Numbered from the stretch's first letter, positions 42,848-51,332 are shown. The stretch: DNA of 64,000 bases from Candidatus Siliceabacter maunaloa (GCA_024330185.1 JANDLV010000003.1:62001-126000); one strand, 5' to 3'. Made by a program: numbers and translations. Notes: generated by a model from the letters alone, not told the origin.

Positions 42848-43534
42848 ATGCGACGCACCATGACTGTGATCCTCGCCGTCGGCGCCCTGGGCATCACTGC
42901 CTGTGGCGACGACGAGGAGGAGACGACTGCACCCCCCGCCGACAGCGGGGCCACCGAGATGGCCGAGCCGGCCCAGCCGGAGCCCGTCGCCGACATCGAG
43001 ATGCTGACCGGCGTGGACACCGCGGTCGCGCTGGACGCCGGCTTCGTGGAGGCACTCGAGAGCCTCGAGCTGACACCCGCTCCTGTCGGCGATGGCGAGA
43101 TCACCGAGGAGGGCTCGGCCGTGTTCCCGATCACCGGGGGCAACGTGACCTACTTCGAGCCCGGCACCGTGAGCCCGTACGTCCAGGGCCTGGTCGAGCA
43201 CGAGGGCTCGGGCCTGAGCCTGACCTCCGCCGACGGCACCGTGGTCGAGCTGACCGACTTCGAGGTCGACCCCGGCGCGTCCGAGCTGACCGGCACCGTG
43301 ACGGCCGACGGCGAGGTCGCCGCCGAGTCCGCCCCGCTGTTCTTCCTGGACGGTGGGACGCTCGAGCCGCTGGAGGTCATGGAGGCCGACGGCACCGCCG
43401 TGCTCCAGGGCACGACCGTCGAGCTCAAGGCCGAGGCCGCCGAGCTGCTCAACGACACGTTCGGCGTCGACGCCCTCGAGGAGGGCCTGACCATCGGCGT
43501 CGCGACCATCACGGTCGAGCTGCCCGAGGGTTAG
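42848..43534 (+). CDS. Lipoprotein with HtaA-like beta domain
   Basis: A 228-residue lipoprotein: MRRTMTVILAVGALGITACGDD is a signal with the lipid Cys at 19, then an acidic linker. The rest is one beta-rich domain (VFPITGGNVTYFEPGTVSPY, IEHEGSGLSLTSADGTVV-like strand, ELLNDTFGVDALEEGLTIG) that resembles the ends of HtaA haem-related domains. Similarity is partial and the haem ligands cannot be confirmed, so a role in haem uptake is only possible. The mature protein is strongly acidic. A palindrome lies upstream. Confidence 0.75.
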   Translation: MRRTMTVILAVGALGITACGDDEEETTAPPADSGATEMAEPAQPEPVADIEMLTGVDTAVALDAGFVEALESLELTPAPVGDGEITEEGSAVFPITGGNVTYFEPGTVSPYVQGLVEHEGSGLSLTSADGTVVELTDFEVDPGASELTGTVTADGEVAAESAPLFFLDGGTLEPLEVMEADGTAVLQGTTVELKAEAAELLNDTFGVDALEEGLTIGVATITVELPEG

Positions 43535-43765
43535 GCCTCGCGACAGAGCAAATGCGAGGTTGGGGTGCCGGATCGTGGATGCCCAGGGCCACACGATTCC
43601 GCCGTCGATACCGGTCGTATCGACAAGGAATCGGGTGGCTTTGGGCGCCGCGAGACGGTGCCCCGACCCCGCAGTTGCTCTGTCGTGGGCTCTTAGCCCG
43701 GTCGTGTCCCGTCCCCGGTCCCAGGGGCCGGGGGCGGTCTCTCACGGCGACGCCGTCCAGCGGCC

Positions 43766-44514
43766 TCAGCCCGCCGGCGCCGCGCCGGGCGGCAGCGTCG
43801 CCGGGTCGCGGGCGGCCTGGCCGGCGACCCCCGACACCAGCGCGACGGCGGCCGCCGCTCCCACGACGAGCCCGGCCTGGACCGCCAGCGCCAACGCGCT
43901 CGGGCTCATGCCCGCGCTTGCCAGCCCTGCCAGGGCGCCGGCGCACAGACCGGCCAGGACCGCGCGCGGCGATGGCCCGGCGCCACCGGCACGCCGACGC
44001 ACGATGGCCGCCACGCCCAGCACCGCGGCGGCGACCACAGCCCACACGATCGCCCGCTGCGCGGCGTACGGGCCGAGGCGCTCGCCCAGCGCGCCCAGCC
44101 ATTGCCCGGACCATGCTGCAAGCGCACCGTCGATATCCCCCTTGGGCCGTGCGTCGGCGATGGGCCGGGTCAGCGCAGCGCCGAGCGCTCCTGCCAGGGT
44201 CGCGCCCGCCACCAGGGCGGCCCCCAGCGATAGCGCCGTCGGGGCGGGTGCCAGCCCGGGCGGGACCGGCGCCGGATCGGCAGGTCGCGGGACGGCGCCC
44301 GAGACCGTCGACTCGCCGAGGACCGCGTGCAGGTACTCGCAGAGCCACGAGCACCGGGATGACGTGCACGTCGGGACGTCCCAGCGCGCGCTCGATCTCG
44401 AGGTCGCTGGTACCAGCGCTTGCTCTGGGCCGAGCGGCGGTCGTACCAGGCGATCTGCTCCTCCAGGCGCGCCCAGGCGCCGGGGAGCGGATCCCCCGTG
44501 GCGCTGATCTGCAC
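43766..44514 (-). pseudogene. Degenerate SLATT/TIR-like membrane effector locus
   Basis: Three pieces in three frames follow one another on the minus strand. 44514-44406 reads WARLEEQIAWYDRRSAQS, KRWYQ, like the first helix of SLATT/DUF4231 proteins. 44410-44330 reads DLEIERALGRPDVHVIPVLV, like the last strands of a TIR domain. From about 44330 to 43766 an open frame encodes a four-helix membrane protein (AALVAGATLAGALGAALTRP; LAGLCAGALAGLASAGM). The joins are frameshifted, so no whole protein is made, though the membrane part could be intact. The rest of 43535-44791 shows no gene I can support. Confidence 0.45.
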
Positions 44515-44791
44515 CGGATGCGATGCTCGGTTCGACGACCGAGTCCATATCGCACGACGCTACACCGATCGTGGAGAGGATGTCCAGGGTTGGGTGGGCG
44601 TTCCTCCCAGACCGTAAAGCAGAGCTTTGGCATTACGCGACCGGTCGTGCTACAGCTTGCAGCGGTGAGGACGGCCACGCGCAGGACGGCCAGGGACGGG
44701 CTGGGGAACCGAGCTGAGCTTCTCTTCACGACTCGCTTCGAGCCGCGCTGGCGATGAGCACCCGCGGCGGCGCCCATCCGGTGGACGGCCG

Positions 44792-46351
44792 ATGAGCAAC
44801 GGCGGTCGTGATCAGCCAGCCCCGGCGAGGAGCTCGCGCGACGACCTGGCGGGAGCCGGGTGGACGTGCCACAGCCCGGGGACCTTCAAGGCCTTCGTCC
44901 CCAACAGGCCGCCCCTCGCCTGGCTGAATCCGCGGACCCTCTGGGAGTCGCGCAACGACACGGTCGCCGAGAAGCTCGGGGACCCTGTCAACGACCTGCG
45001 GCGTGCCTGGGTCGCGGCGGCCCTCGGTCGCGACGGCGCGAGCCTCGCCATCGACCGGACCGGCGGCGGCGATGTCTCGTTCCTGGTCGTGGGGGACCCC
45101 GGCGAGGGGGACGCCTCGCAGTGGGCGACCGTGCCCGCGCTGAAGTCGGTGTGGGACGACGCCGGGTTCATGGTGCTGGCCAGCGACGTGATCTATCCCG
45201 CCGGCGACGTCGACCAGTACGAGGAGAAGCTCTACAGACCCTACCGCGACTTCATCGGGCCGATCTACGCGATACCCGGCAACCACGACTGGTACGACGA
45301 GCTGTACGGCTTCATGTTCCACCTCTGCGGGCTCGAGGACAGAGCGGCGCCGCAGTGGACCTTCACGCAGGGCATGCCCCGGTGGAAGCGGCACCTGCAG
45401 CGCGTCCTGTGGCGAAGGCCGCGCCGGCCATCCGCCACCGCCGCGGCGGTGCGGGAGTCCTGGCGCCCGCGCGACTCGCAGCGGTCGGGCCAGCGCACCC
45501 CCTACTGGGCGATCGAGACCGAGCACCTGCGCATCGTCGGCATCGACACCGGCATCCGCGGGGACATCGACCGCGATCAGGGACGGTGGCTGCGCGAGGT
45601 CTCCCGGGATCCCGGCCGGCCGAAGATCCTCATCACCGGCAAGCCGATCTACGCCGACAACGAGTACCACCCCGGCCCGATCGAGGGCGGGGGGACCGTC
45701 GACGGGATCGTCCGCGCCCCCGAGCACGGCTACCTCGCCGCGATCGGCGGCGACATCCACAACTACCAGCGCTATCCGGTCGACGTCGGGGGCGGGCGGG
45801 TGATCCAGTACGTCGTCTGCGGCGGTGGCGGCGCGTTCATGCACGAGACCCACAAGATCCCGCGCATCGACCTGCCCGGGGTGGATGAGGAGGACTTCGT
45901 CTGCTACCCGCGCCGGGGCGACTCGCTGTCGCTCTTCAGCAAGCTCTACGACCGCAGGCTCGGGCTCGCACGTGGGTACTTCGAGATCCGCCCCGACGAG
46001 GCCTCGATCCTGATGGGGGAGCGGCTGGGCATCGAACCCGAGCGCGACGGCGACCGGCGCACCATCGTGCCGCCGCGCGCCCGGCGCGCCGCGGAGAAGA
46101 TCCTGCCGCTCCCCGGGCGGGCACGCGGGCCGCTGCACGCGCTCTCCTCGGTCTTCTTCGACTGGAACGACCCACCCATGTTCAAGAGCTTCCTGCGCGT
46201 GGACGTCGGGGACGGCGCGCTGCGCATCCGCTGCCTGGCCGCCACGGGCTGCCTCGAGCACGAGGCCGACCCCCCGGTCGAGGACGAGGTTGTGGCGCAT
46301 CGCGAGGACGACGGCGCCTGGGGGTGGCGCCGGGTGGAGCCCAGTGGTTGA
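44792..46351 (+). CDS. Calcineurin-like metallophosphoesterase
   Basis: A 519-residue enzyme of the binuclear-metal phosphoesterase family. Motifs in order: VVGDPGEGDAS, SDVIYPAGDVDQYEEKLYRP, IPGNHDWYDELYG and ITGKPIYADNEYHP with IGGDIHNYQRYPVD. The GD-x-H of most members is replaced by GDPGEG, so the first metal site differs. No signal peptide or membrane helix is seen, so the enzyme appears cytosolic. The substrate is unknown. It may belong with the lipid-hydrolase genes of this stretch, but no overlap ties it to them. Confidence 0.88.
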   Translation: MSNGGRDQPAPARSSRDDLAGAGWTCHSPGTFKAFVPNRPPLAWLNPRTLWESRNDTVAEKLGDPVNDLRRAWVAAALGRDGASLAIDRTGGGDVSFLVVGDPGEGDASQWATVPALKSVWDDAGFMVLASDVIYPAGDVDQYEEKLYRPYRDFIGPIYAIPGNHDWYDELYGFMFHLCGLEDRAAPQWTFTQGMPRWKRHLQRVLWRRPRRPSATAAAVRESWRPRDSQRSGQRTPYWAIETEHLRIVGIDTGIRGDIDRDQGRWLREVSRDPGRPKILITGKPIYADNEYHPGPIEGGGTVDGIVRAPEHGYLAAIGGDIHNYQRYPVDVGGGRVIQYVVCGGGGAFMHETHKIPRIDLPGVDEEDFVCYPRRGDSLSLFSKLYDRRLGLARGYFEIRPDEASILMGERLGIEPERDGDRRTIVPPRARRAAEKILPLPGRARGPLHALSSVFFDWNDPPMFKSFLRVDVGDGALRIRCLAATGCLEHEADPPVEDEVVAHREDDGAWGWRRVEPSG

Positions 46352-46513
46352 GAATCCAGGACGACGACATCACCACACTTCTACGCAATCCCGCCTCTCC
46401 CGACGCTGACGCGAGCGACCTGCGAGGCATCGACGACGCGATGCGCGCCAGCGCTACCACCGATCTGAAGCTGGCCGACCGGGTGGCCGAGAGGCTCAGC
46501 CGCCGTAGCGGGC

Positions 46514-46542
46514 CTTGTCGGCGACGACGCGACGCCGACAAG
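46514..46542. repeat. Ten-base-pair inverted repeat
   Basis: CTTGTCGGCG (46514-46523) and CGCCGACAAG (46533-46542) are perfect inverse arms with a 9-base loop, 160 bases after the metallophosphoesterase stop and 40 bases before the group II intron domain V. It may be a terminator or part of the intron remnant. Confidence 0.6.
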
Positions 46543-46583
46543 CCGGCACCTTCTCACGCCCACACGCCCTCCGGGGCCTGCTT

Positions 46584-46616
46584 GAGCCGGGTGCGATGAA
46601 AGCCGCACGTCCGGTT
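46584..46616 (+). mobile_element. Group II intron domain V (3' remnant of an intron)
   Basis: GAGCCGGGTGCG, an ATGAAAG cap and CCGCACGTCCGGTT form the catalytic hairpin of bacterial group II introns: the AGC triad in the lower 5' strand, a GNRA-like GAAA loop and a two-base GT bulge in the 3' strand. No intron-encoded reverse transcriptase is found upstream, so only the 3' end of the intron stays. The rest of 46352-47203 holds no gene I can support. Confidence 0.75.
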
Positions 46617-46618
46617 GT

Positions 46619-46810
46619 ATTGGAGGTTCACGCGATTCACCCGTCCGGCCATTTCCCTCGCCTGTGGCCCCTGGGTGGAACGGGCGCCCTTGGGCTTCTC
46701 CCCCGAGCTTCGAACCCCGCCGACCAAGAGCCAACGACGCACGTCAGGGTGAGGACGGGCCTTGAGCACAAGCCCGGGACTACGCTCCCGACATCAGCCG
46801 AACCTCCAAT
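46619..46810. repeat. Eleven-base inverted repeat framing 170 bases
   Basis: ATTGGAGGTTC (46619-46629) begins 3 bases after domain V and is matched exactly by GAACCTCCAAT (46800-46810). The pair may mark the ends of a small mobile piece or a long-range stem. Confidence 0.55.
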
Positions 46811-46910
46811 CCGCGCATCCACTCGTAAACGTGCGACCTCGCGTCGCACCGAAAGCCTCTGATTATGTTGAGCGGATCACCACCCGAAACCGCGCTCTGC
46901 AAGAACAACC

Positions 46911-46928
46911 TATGTGGATTTCCACATA
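46911..46928. repeat. Perfect palindrome TATGTGGA/TCCACATA
   Basis: Two 8-base arms around TT, next to the IS66 remnant. It is low in GC for this genome and could be an IS end or an operator. Confidence 0.5.
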
Positions 46929-46929
46929 A

Positions 46930-47165
46930 CGGGATCTGAGGGGGCGTGGGCGCTGAGCAGGTCGATGAGGTAGGCGTGCAGGGAGCGGCGTTGGAGGCGG
47001 CAGGTGGTGTGGGCGGAGAGCAGGCGGTCGGTGCGCTTGCTCACCGCCGGTGGACTGGCTGCCCAGGCTGAGCTTGCGGGCGATGACGGCGCCGCGCAGG
47101 GCGCGGTCAGGTAGCGGTGGCGACCCCGCCCCGCTGCTGTCCTGACCGACGGCGCACCGGGGCAC
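46930..47165 (-). pseudogene. IS66-family transposase C-terminal remnant
   Basis: Minus-strand reading gives RALRGAVIARKLSLGSQSTGG, the conserved C-terminal part of IS66 TnpC transposases. After a frameshift near 47050 it continues RTDRLLSAHTTCRLQRRSLH then AYLIDLLSAHAPSDP. The catalytic DDE core and the rest of the IS are gone. It shows that an IS66-type element once sat here. Confidence 0.6.
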
Positions 47166-47203
47166 TGACCGCTACTCAGGTCCGCCCCTGCCCCACGTTC
47201 GGA

Positions 47204-47425
47204 TCAGCGGCTTCCGGCCTCGACGGCAGGGGCACGAGGAGAGCCCCCTTGCGCGCCCAAGGTCAGGCTTATCGCAGCAGTGTAGATGGCTATAACATAA
47301 AGGCAGAGGAGGCCCATAGCCAACACTCTACGACGGCCCCTGAGCCGAACCAAAGTCCACCAGCCGACGGCAATAGGACCGACAACGGCCAGCAGCACGG
47401 CCAGGATCGAGCCGATGGCGCTCAT
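47204..47425 (-). CDS. Small two-helix membrane protein
   Basis: A 73-residue protein with two membrane helices (AIGSILAVLLAVVGPIAVGWW and VLAMGLLCLYVIAIYTAAISL) joined by a basic loop (RLRGRRR). It begins 22 bases after the stop of the secreted protein gene and is probably in its operon. Base composition is lower in GC than the main genome, so it is likely foreign. No family recognised. Confidence 0.6.
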   Translation of the reverse strand: MSAIGSILAVLLAVVGPIAVGWWTLVRLRGRRRVLAMGLLCLYVIAIYTAAISLTLGAQGGSPRAPAVEAGSR

Positions 47426-47447
47426 AGCTCGAAAGCTTCCATCGACA

Positions 47448-48203
47448 TCAGTAGTAATAGTATTGACCGTTGCCGTACCTGTCGACCCTCAGTTCAAACC
47501 CGTGGCTCTCTGCGAGCGGGAAGCCCTTGAAAGCAAAGGCCACCTTAAAGGCGACGGCCGATGAGGTGTAGTAATACGGTGCGCCCGCGCCGTTGTTGAA
47601 GAGGGTGCCGCAGGCTTCAGTGGTGACGGAAAAGCCAATCCCGCGGCTGTTGCAGGATGTTCTATCCCAGTACAGGTCTTGGCACATGACGCCGTGGTAC
47701 CAGTAGGAAGCCTCTTGGCGCCAGAACACCCCTCCAGTGGCGTCACTTATATAATACACCGCCGGGCCCGCGGTGTACCATGCGGTGCCGCAGGCATAGC
47801 CGGGACCCGCGTAGCTCCCACCATCACAGGGTCGGCCAGGACTGCCCCCGACGCAGATATTGTCCGGCGCCATGGTGGTGGAGGTGCTCGTCCCTTGGCG
47901 AGTGGCATCGCTGTTGTCGCGCTTTGCGAAGCGAGGCGCCTGGAGGGTGATCCGGAGCAGGCACGGAAGCTCCGGGTCGCGCGCGCGAAGATACTCGCAC
48001 TGCTTTGGGCCCGCCGGGACGGTAAACGTCTCGGAAGCTGAACCGACGGTCGTCTCTGCCGCTGCGGAGGAAGCCGCGAGGAGGAGCGCTGCAGCCTGCA
48101 GAGCCAAGGCTGCGGCCAACCATCGGAGTCTTCCGCTCGATCTCCACTGGGGCCGATAAACGTTTAGAGTTCGCTCGCGAGCAAAAGGTGATGACTGGAA
48201 CAA
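47448..48203 (-). CDS. Secreted Cys/Tyr-rich protein of unknown family
   Basis: A 251-residue protein from a TTG start (no ATG is near). Residues 25-50 form a signal peptide (LRWLAAALALQAAALLLAASSAAA). The mature part has about ten cysteines (CEYLRARDPELPC; CVGGSPGRPCDGG; YACGTAWYTA; MCQDLYWDRTSC), suited to disulfides outside the cell, and ends in GNGQYYYY. It resembles no family I know. Lower GC than neighbours and location in mobile debris point to transfer. The strange Tyr end and pairing with a small membrane protein may suggest a cell-surface toxin or adhesin, but this is a guess. Confidence 0.65.
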   Translation of the reverse strand: MFQSSPFARERTLNVYRPQWRSSGRLRWLAAALALQAAALLLAASSAAAETTVGSASETFTVPAGPKQCEYLRARDPELPCLLRITLQAPRFAKRDNSDATRQGTSTSTTMAPDNICVGGSPGRPCDGGSYAGPGYACGTAWYTAGPAVYYISDATGGVFWRQEASYWYHGVMCQDLYWDRTSCNSRGIGFSVTTEACGTLFNNGAGAPYYYTSSAVAFKVAFAFKGFPLAESHGFELRVDRYGNGQYYYY

Positions 48204-48212
48204 TGTTAATCC

Positions 48213-48265
48213 CCAGACTCGCTTGCCTTTGCCAGACTCGCTTGCCTTTGCCAGACTCCCTTTGG
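48213..48265. repeat. Tandem repeat of a 19-base unit (about 2.7 copies)
   Basis: CCAGACTCGCTTGCCTTTG is repeated exactly at 48213 and 48232 and partly at 48251. It lies just upstream of the secreted-protein start and could alter its expression by copy number. Confidence 0.85.
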
Positions 48266-48316
48266 TTTGGCCCGAGGGTACAGGACATCACGTTACCGAG
48301 TAAGTGGCTCGCACAC

Positions 48317-49177
48317 CTAGGCGAAGCGCAGCACGTCCTCCTCGGCGTAGTGGTCGCTGATGACCTCGGCCGTGGGGAGTCCGGGGAGCTGGAGCGCGTC
48401 GCCGGTGTAGAGCCTCGCGCTGACCGGGGCGAACCCGTCGGCGAGCACGTAGTCGATCTTCGGGCGCCGCGGATCCACCGCAGCGGCGCCCATGTCCTTC
48501 AGCGGCGCGAACAGGGCGCGCACCCGGGCGTCCGCCCGGGCCTGGAGCAGGTCGGGGTGCTCGACGGTGCGGGTGTTGAGGTCGCCGGTCACGATCACCG
48601 GGCCGTGGCGCCGGGCGGCGTGCGCCCGCCCGAAGAACTCCCTTGCCTGCACGACCCGCAGGTCCGCCTCTGCCGACAGATGGGTGTTGAGGACGGTGAA
48701 GACCCGACCACAGCGCTCGTCGCGCAGCCGGGCCTCGTTGAACATGCGCAGCTCGGCGAGCTGGCGGTGGTCGGGGCGTCCCCGGCCACGGGCCGCTCGC
48801 CACAGGGCCCCGATGATGCCCCGCAGCTGGCCGGCGATCAGATAGCGCGACCGCCGGCTGAGCACCTGGAAGCGCTGCGGGATGAGCAGGGCGTTGCCCT
48901 GACCGGGCCGCTGGATGTGGACGAGCCGAAACCGCCCGTTCGCGGCGGCGTGCTTCAGCGCCCTGGCCTGCTGCGAGCCGACCTCCTGGAGCGCGAGGAT
49001 CGGCGCCTCCGACCGCCCCTCGATGACCTCCCGGTAGAAGGGGAGCTCGAGGAACGCGCGCTGCGCGGTCTTGATCCGCGGGTTGCCGGCCGCCGTGTTG
49101 AACGTGATCACGCGGAGGTGGTCGGGCGCGTGCTCGGGCCCCGCCGCGCCGAGGGGGCTTGTCGCAGGCGCGGCCAC
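48317..49177 (-). CDS. Endonuclease/exonuclease/phosphatase-fold enzyme
   Basis: A 286-residue metal-dependent hydrolase of the DNase I/sphingomyelinase fold. Motifs: VITFNTAAGNPRI, LALQEVGSQQARAL (catalytic Glu), VLNTHLSAEADLRV (His), VTGDLNTRT and the final SDHYAEED (Asp-His). No signal peptide is clear, so it acts inside the cell or is released otherwise. It lies 8 bases after the patatin gene at the end of the GMC operon, which favours a phospholipid or sphingolipid-type phosphodiester over DNA (inference). Confidence 0.87.
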   Translation of the reverse strand: MAAPATSPLGAAGPEHAPDHLRVITFNTAAGNPRIKTAQRAFLELPFYREVIEGRSEAPILALQEVGSQQARALKHAAANGRFRLVHIQRPGQGNALLIPQRFQVLSRRSRYLIAGQLRGIIGALWRAARGRGRPDHRQLAELRMFNEARLRDERCGRVFTVLNTHLSAEADLRVVQAREFFGRAHAARRHGPVIVTGDLNTRTVEHPDLLQARADARVRALFAPLKDMGAAAVDPRRPKIDYVLADGFAPVSARLYTGDALQLPGLPTAEVISDHYAEEDVLRFA

Positions 49178-49185
49178 CGCCGGGC

Positions 49186-50667
49186 TCAGTGGTCCCCGGC
49201 CTGGGGAGCGGGGTCAAGGTCCGTGCTCGGGCTCCCGAGCAGCTCGGCGGCCATGACCCGTTCGAACGCGGCGGCGCTCGTCAGCCGGCGGCGCACGGAG
49301 GGGACGTTCATGACGATCGGCAGGGGCAGCGGGCCCGTCCGGCCGGCATCGGGCCGCAGTTGCCCCTCGTCGACCAGCGTCCCGCCGGTGCCCTCGCGCA
49401 GCTCGACGCTCAGGCGCCGCAGCGAGCGCAGCCGCTGGGCGAGCGATCCGTCGCGGGGCGCCTCGCGACGCCCGCGCAGCACCAGCTCGCGTCCGCCGAC
49501 CTCGAAGGCGCCCTCGTAGACCAGCGCGCCGGCCTCCAGTGCGGCGCGCCCGTCGTGCAGCAGGGCGTCACCGACGCCCCGTGCCCGGACCCGCCCGACC
49601 AGGCGCGCCTCCCGGCGCGGTCCCGCGACGAACGCCGCCGCGTCGGGCACCTCGGCGACGAGCTGGATGCGACCGAGGGGGCCGGAGTACCGCTCGCGCC
49701 AGAAGACCCGGACGCCGGGCTCCTCCATCCTCGTCGCCTCCGGCGTCAGCCCGACGCCGCGGTCGCCGTCCATGGTGGCGAGGTAGCGGCGAGCGTCGCG
49801 GTAGCCCATCGCGACCAAAGTCGCCGCGTCGATCCGCCCCAGGAAGAAGGCGGGATCGAGCGGGATCGGGTGGTGGGGCTTGACGACGTGGACGATCACC
49901 GGGTGGCGCTGCCCGTAGGGCGAGTGCCCGGCGCGGATCGCGGCGTTCAGGTCGGCGATGCGGTCGAGCTCCTCGAAGAGCACGCCGTTGGCGCTCTGCT
50001 CGATCATGTGGACGTACTGGTGGAACGGGCCGTCGCGATAGGCGGGGGTGTTGCCGATGCACCACAGGAGCCACAGCTCCTCGGCGCCGCGCTTGACGGC
50101 ACCCATGAGGTTGGCGTCCTTGATCCACACGGCGTCGACGTAGGGGATTCCGCCCCGCCGGACCGCCGGCATGGCCATCGGCAGCGAGATGCCCGCCACG
50201 AGCACGTCGAGGTCGACTTCGCGGTGCCCGATCGCCTCGTTGGTCTTGGCCGCGTGGTTGCAGACGTTGAAGGTCCCCTCGATCCCGCGCGCGGAGCGAA
50301 TCGCATCGACGTCGATACCCAGATGGGGGAAGACGCGATCCACGATCCCGTCGGCGCCGGCGAACCCGGACAGGCGCGGGGCGCGCAGGTACTCGCGCAG
50401 CGCGAGCGGGGACGCGAAGTCGCGCACCCGCAGGCTCCGCCACCGGTCCGACATCTCGCGCGGCGCACGACCCGACAGGAGCATCGCCAGGTTGATCGTG
50501 CCGCCCGATGTTCCGTCGGCGTGAGCGAAGGCGAGCCCTGACTCCTCGAGTGCGCAGAGGACCCCAGCCTGCCAGGCGACGCGCATGCCCCCGCCCGCGA
50601 GGATCAGCGACCGTCGCGGCGCGTCGCGGTCCGCAGGGTCGGCGGCGAGGGCGGGGGTGTGCTCCAT
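49186..50667 (-). CDS. Patatin-like phospholipase (large form)
   Basis: A 493-residue acyl hydrolase. The oxyanion loop is LAGGGMRVAWQAGVLCAL and the nucleophile Ser54 lies in DGTSGGTINLAMLL. The usual DG(G/A) dyad motif is altered here (IPYVDAVWIKDANLMG), so the catalytic Asp is less sure. The C-terminal 150 residues after the patatin core (RVFWRERYSGPLGRIQLVAE) form an added domain. It sits in the GMC operon and should release fatty acids from a lipid that the other enzymes work on. Confidence 0.85.
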   Translation of the reverse strand: MEHTPALAADPADRDAPRRSLILAGGGMRVAWQAGVLCALEESGLAFAHADGTSGGTINLAMLLSGRAPREMSDRWRSLRVRDFASPLALREYLRAPRLSGFAGADGIVDRVFPHLGIDVDAIRSARGIEGTFNVCNHAAKTNEAIGHREVDLDVLVAGISLPMAMPAVRRGGIPYVDAVWIKDANLMGAVKRGAEELWLLWCIGNTPAYRDGPFHQYVHMIEQSANGVLFEELDRIADLNAAIRAGHSPYGQRHPVIVHVVKPHHPIPLDPAFFLGRIDAATLVAMGYRDARRYLATMDGDRGVGLTPEATRMEEPGVRVFWRERYSGPLGRIQLVAEVPDAAAFVAGPRREARLVGRVRARGVGDALLHDGRAALEAGALVYEGAFEVGGRELVLRGRREAPRDGSLAQRLRSLRRLSVELREGTGGTLVDEGQLRPDAGRTGPLPLPIVMNVPSVRRRLTSAAAFERVMAAELLGSPSTDLDPAPQAGDH

Positions 50668-50688
50668 CGTGCCCTGGTCCCCGCAGCG

Positions 50689-50960
50689 CTAGCGCCGCAG
50701 CGTCGAGCGGGTGTGGGCGAAGATCAGGACGAGGCCGACGAGCTCGGAGCCGCCGAAGGCATAGGCGTTGGCGCGCGGCCGTCCATCGACCGCGCGCCCC
50801 AGGCCCCGCGCCGCGATCCCGCAGGCCATCAGCGAGACGAAGAGCCGGTTGGTGGGGGCGCGAGCACCGCGCCCAGCGCTCCCGCGACGACGCACAGCCC
50901 GGTGTAGCCGTAGAAGAACGCGTCGCTCGCCACGCCCAGCGCGCCGCGCCGATGCCTCAC
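50689..50960 (-). pseudogene. Small membrane protein gene with a frameshift at a C run
   Basis: From GTG 50960 (GTGA overlap with the upstream gene) the frame reads VRHRRGALGVASDAFFYGYT through a helix (LCVVAGALGAVLA) and then shifts at a run of five C near 50860. In the next frame it goes on NRLFVSLMACGIAARGLGRA to a second helix (FGGSELVGLVLIFAH). Together they make a sensible two-helix protein of about 93 residues. The shift may be a real mutation, a slippage site or a sequencing error. Confidence 0.65.
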
Positions 50961-51331
50961 CGCGTCCGCCGCCAGTGCTCCGCCGCGAGCAGGCCCGGCA
51001 GGAGATCGAAGAACGCGACGCCCAGCGCGAGCGGCGAGAAGATCCGCCGCCTGACGCCCAGCCCGACCGCCACGGCGGCGCCGAGCTTCTGGAGCGCTGC
51101 CCAGAACACGATGATCGGTTGGCGCCCCGGCCGCAGGAGCGCGTTCAGCAGGCCGCCTCCCACGACCACCATGAACATGCCGACCGTGGCGAAGAGGTGG
51201 CGCGCCGCCGCGTCGTCCTGCGCCCTGAGCGCCCGGAGCAGGCGCGCCGGCGCCAGTGCCTGCACGGCGCCGGAGACCACGGTGAGGGCCGAGATGGCGA
51301 TGAGCGCCCGGCGGATGAGCGAGTCGGACAT
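50957..51331 (-). CDS. Small three- to four-helix membrane protein in the GMC operon
   Basis: A 124-residue protein with helices ALIAISALTVVSGAVQALAP, LFATVGMFMVVVGGGLLNAL, PIIVFWAALQKLGAAVAVGL and a last one around VAFFDLLPGLLAA. No known family is sure; the layout is like DUF4345 proteins. It starts one base after the stop region of the next upstream gene and overlaps the frameshifted gene, so it belongs to the operon and may help the GMC enzyme or a lipid substrate at the membrane. Confidence 0.75.
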   Translation of the reverse strand: MSDSLIRRALIAISALTVVSGAVQALAPARLLRALRAQDDAAARHLFATVGMFMVVVGGGLLNALLRPGRQPIIVFWAALQKLGAAVAVGLGVRRRIFSPLALGVAFFDLLPGLLAAEHWRRTR

Positions 51332-51332
51332 A

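Noticed and set aside
46863-47165. Intact 100-codon minus-strand gene in the spacer
   Set aside because: Only part resembles the IS66 end and the match continues in another frame, so it is treated as a transposase remnant.
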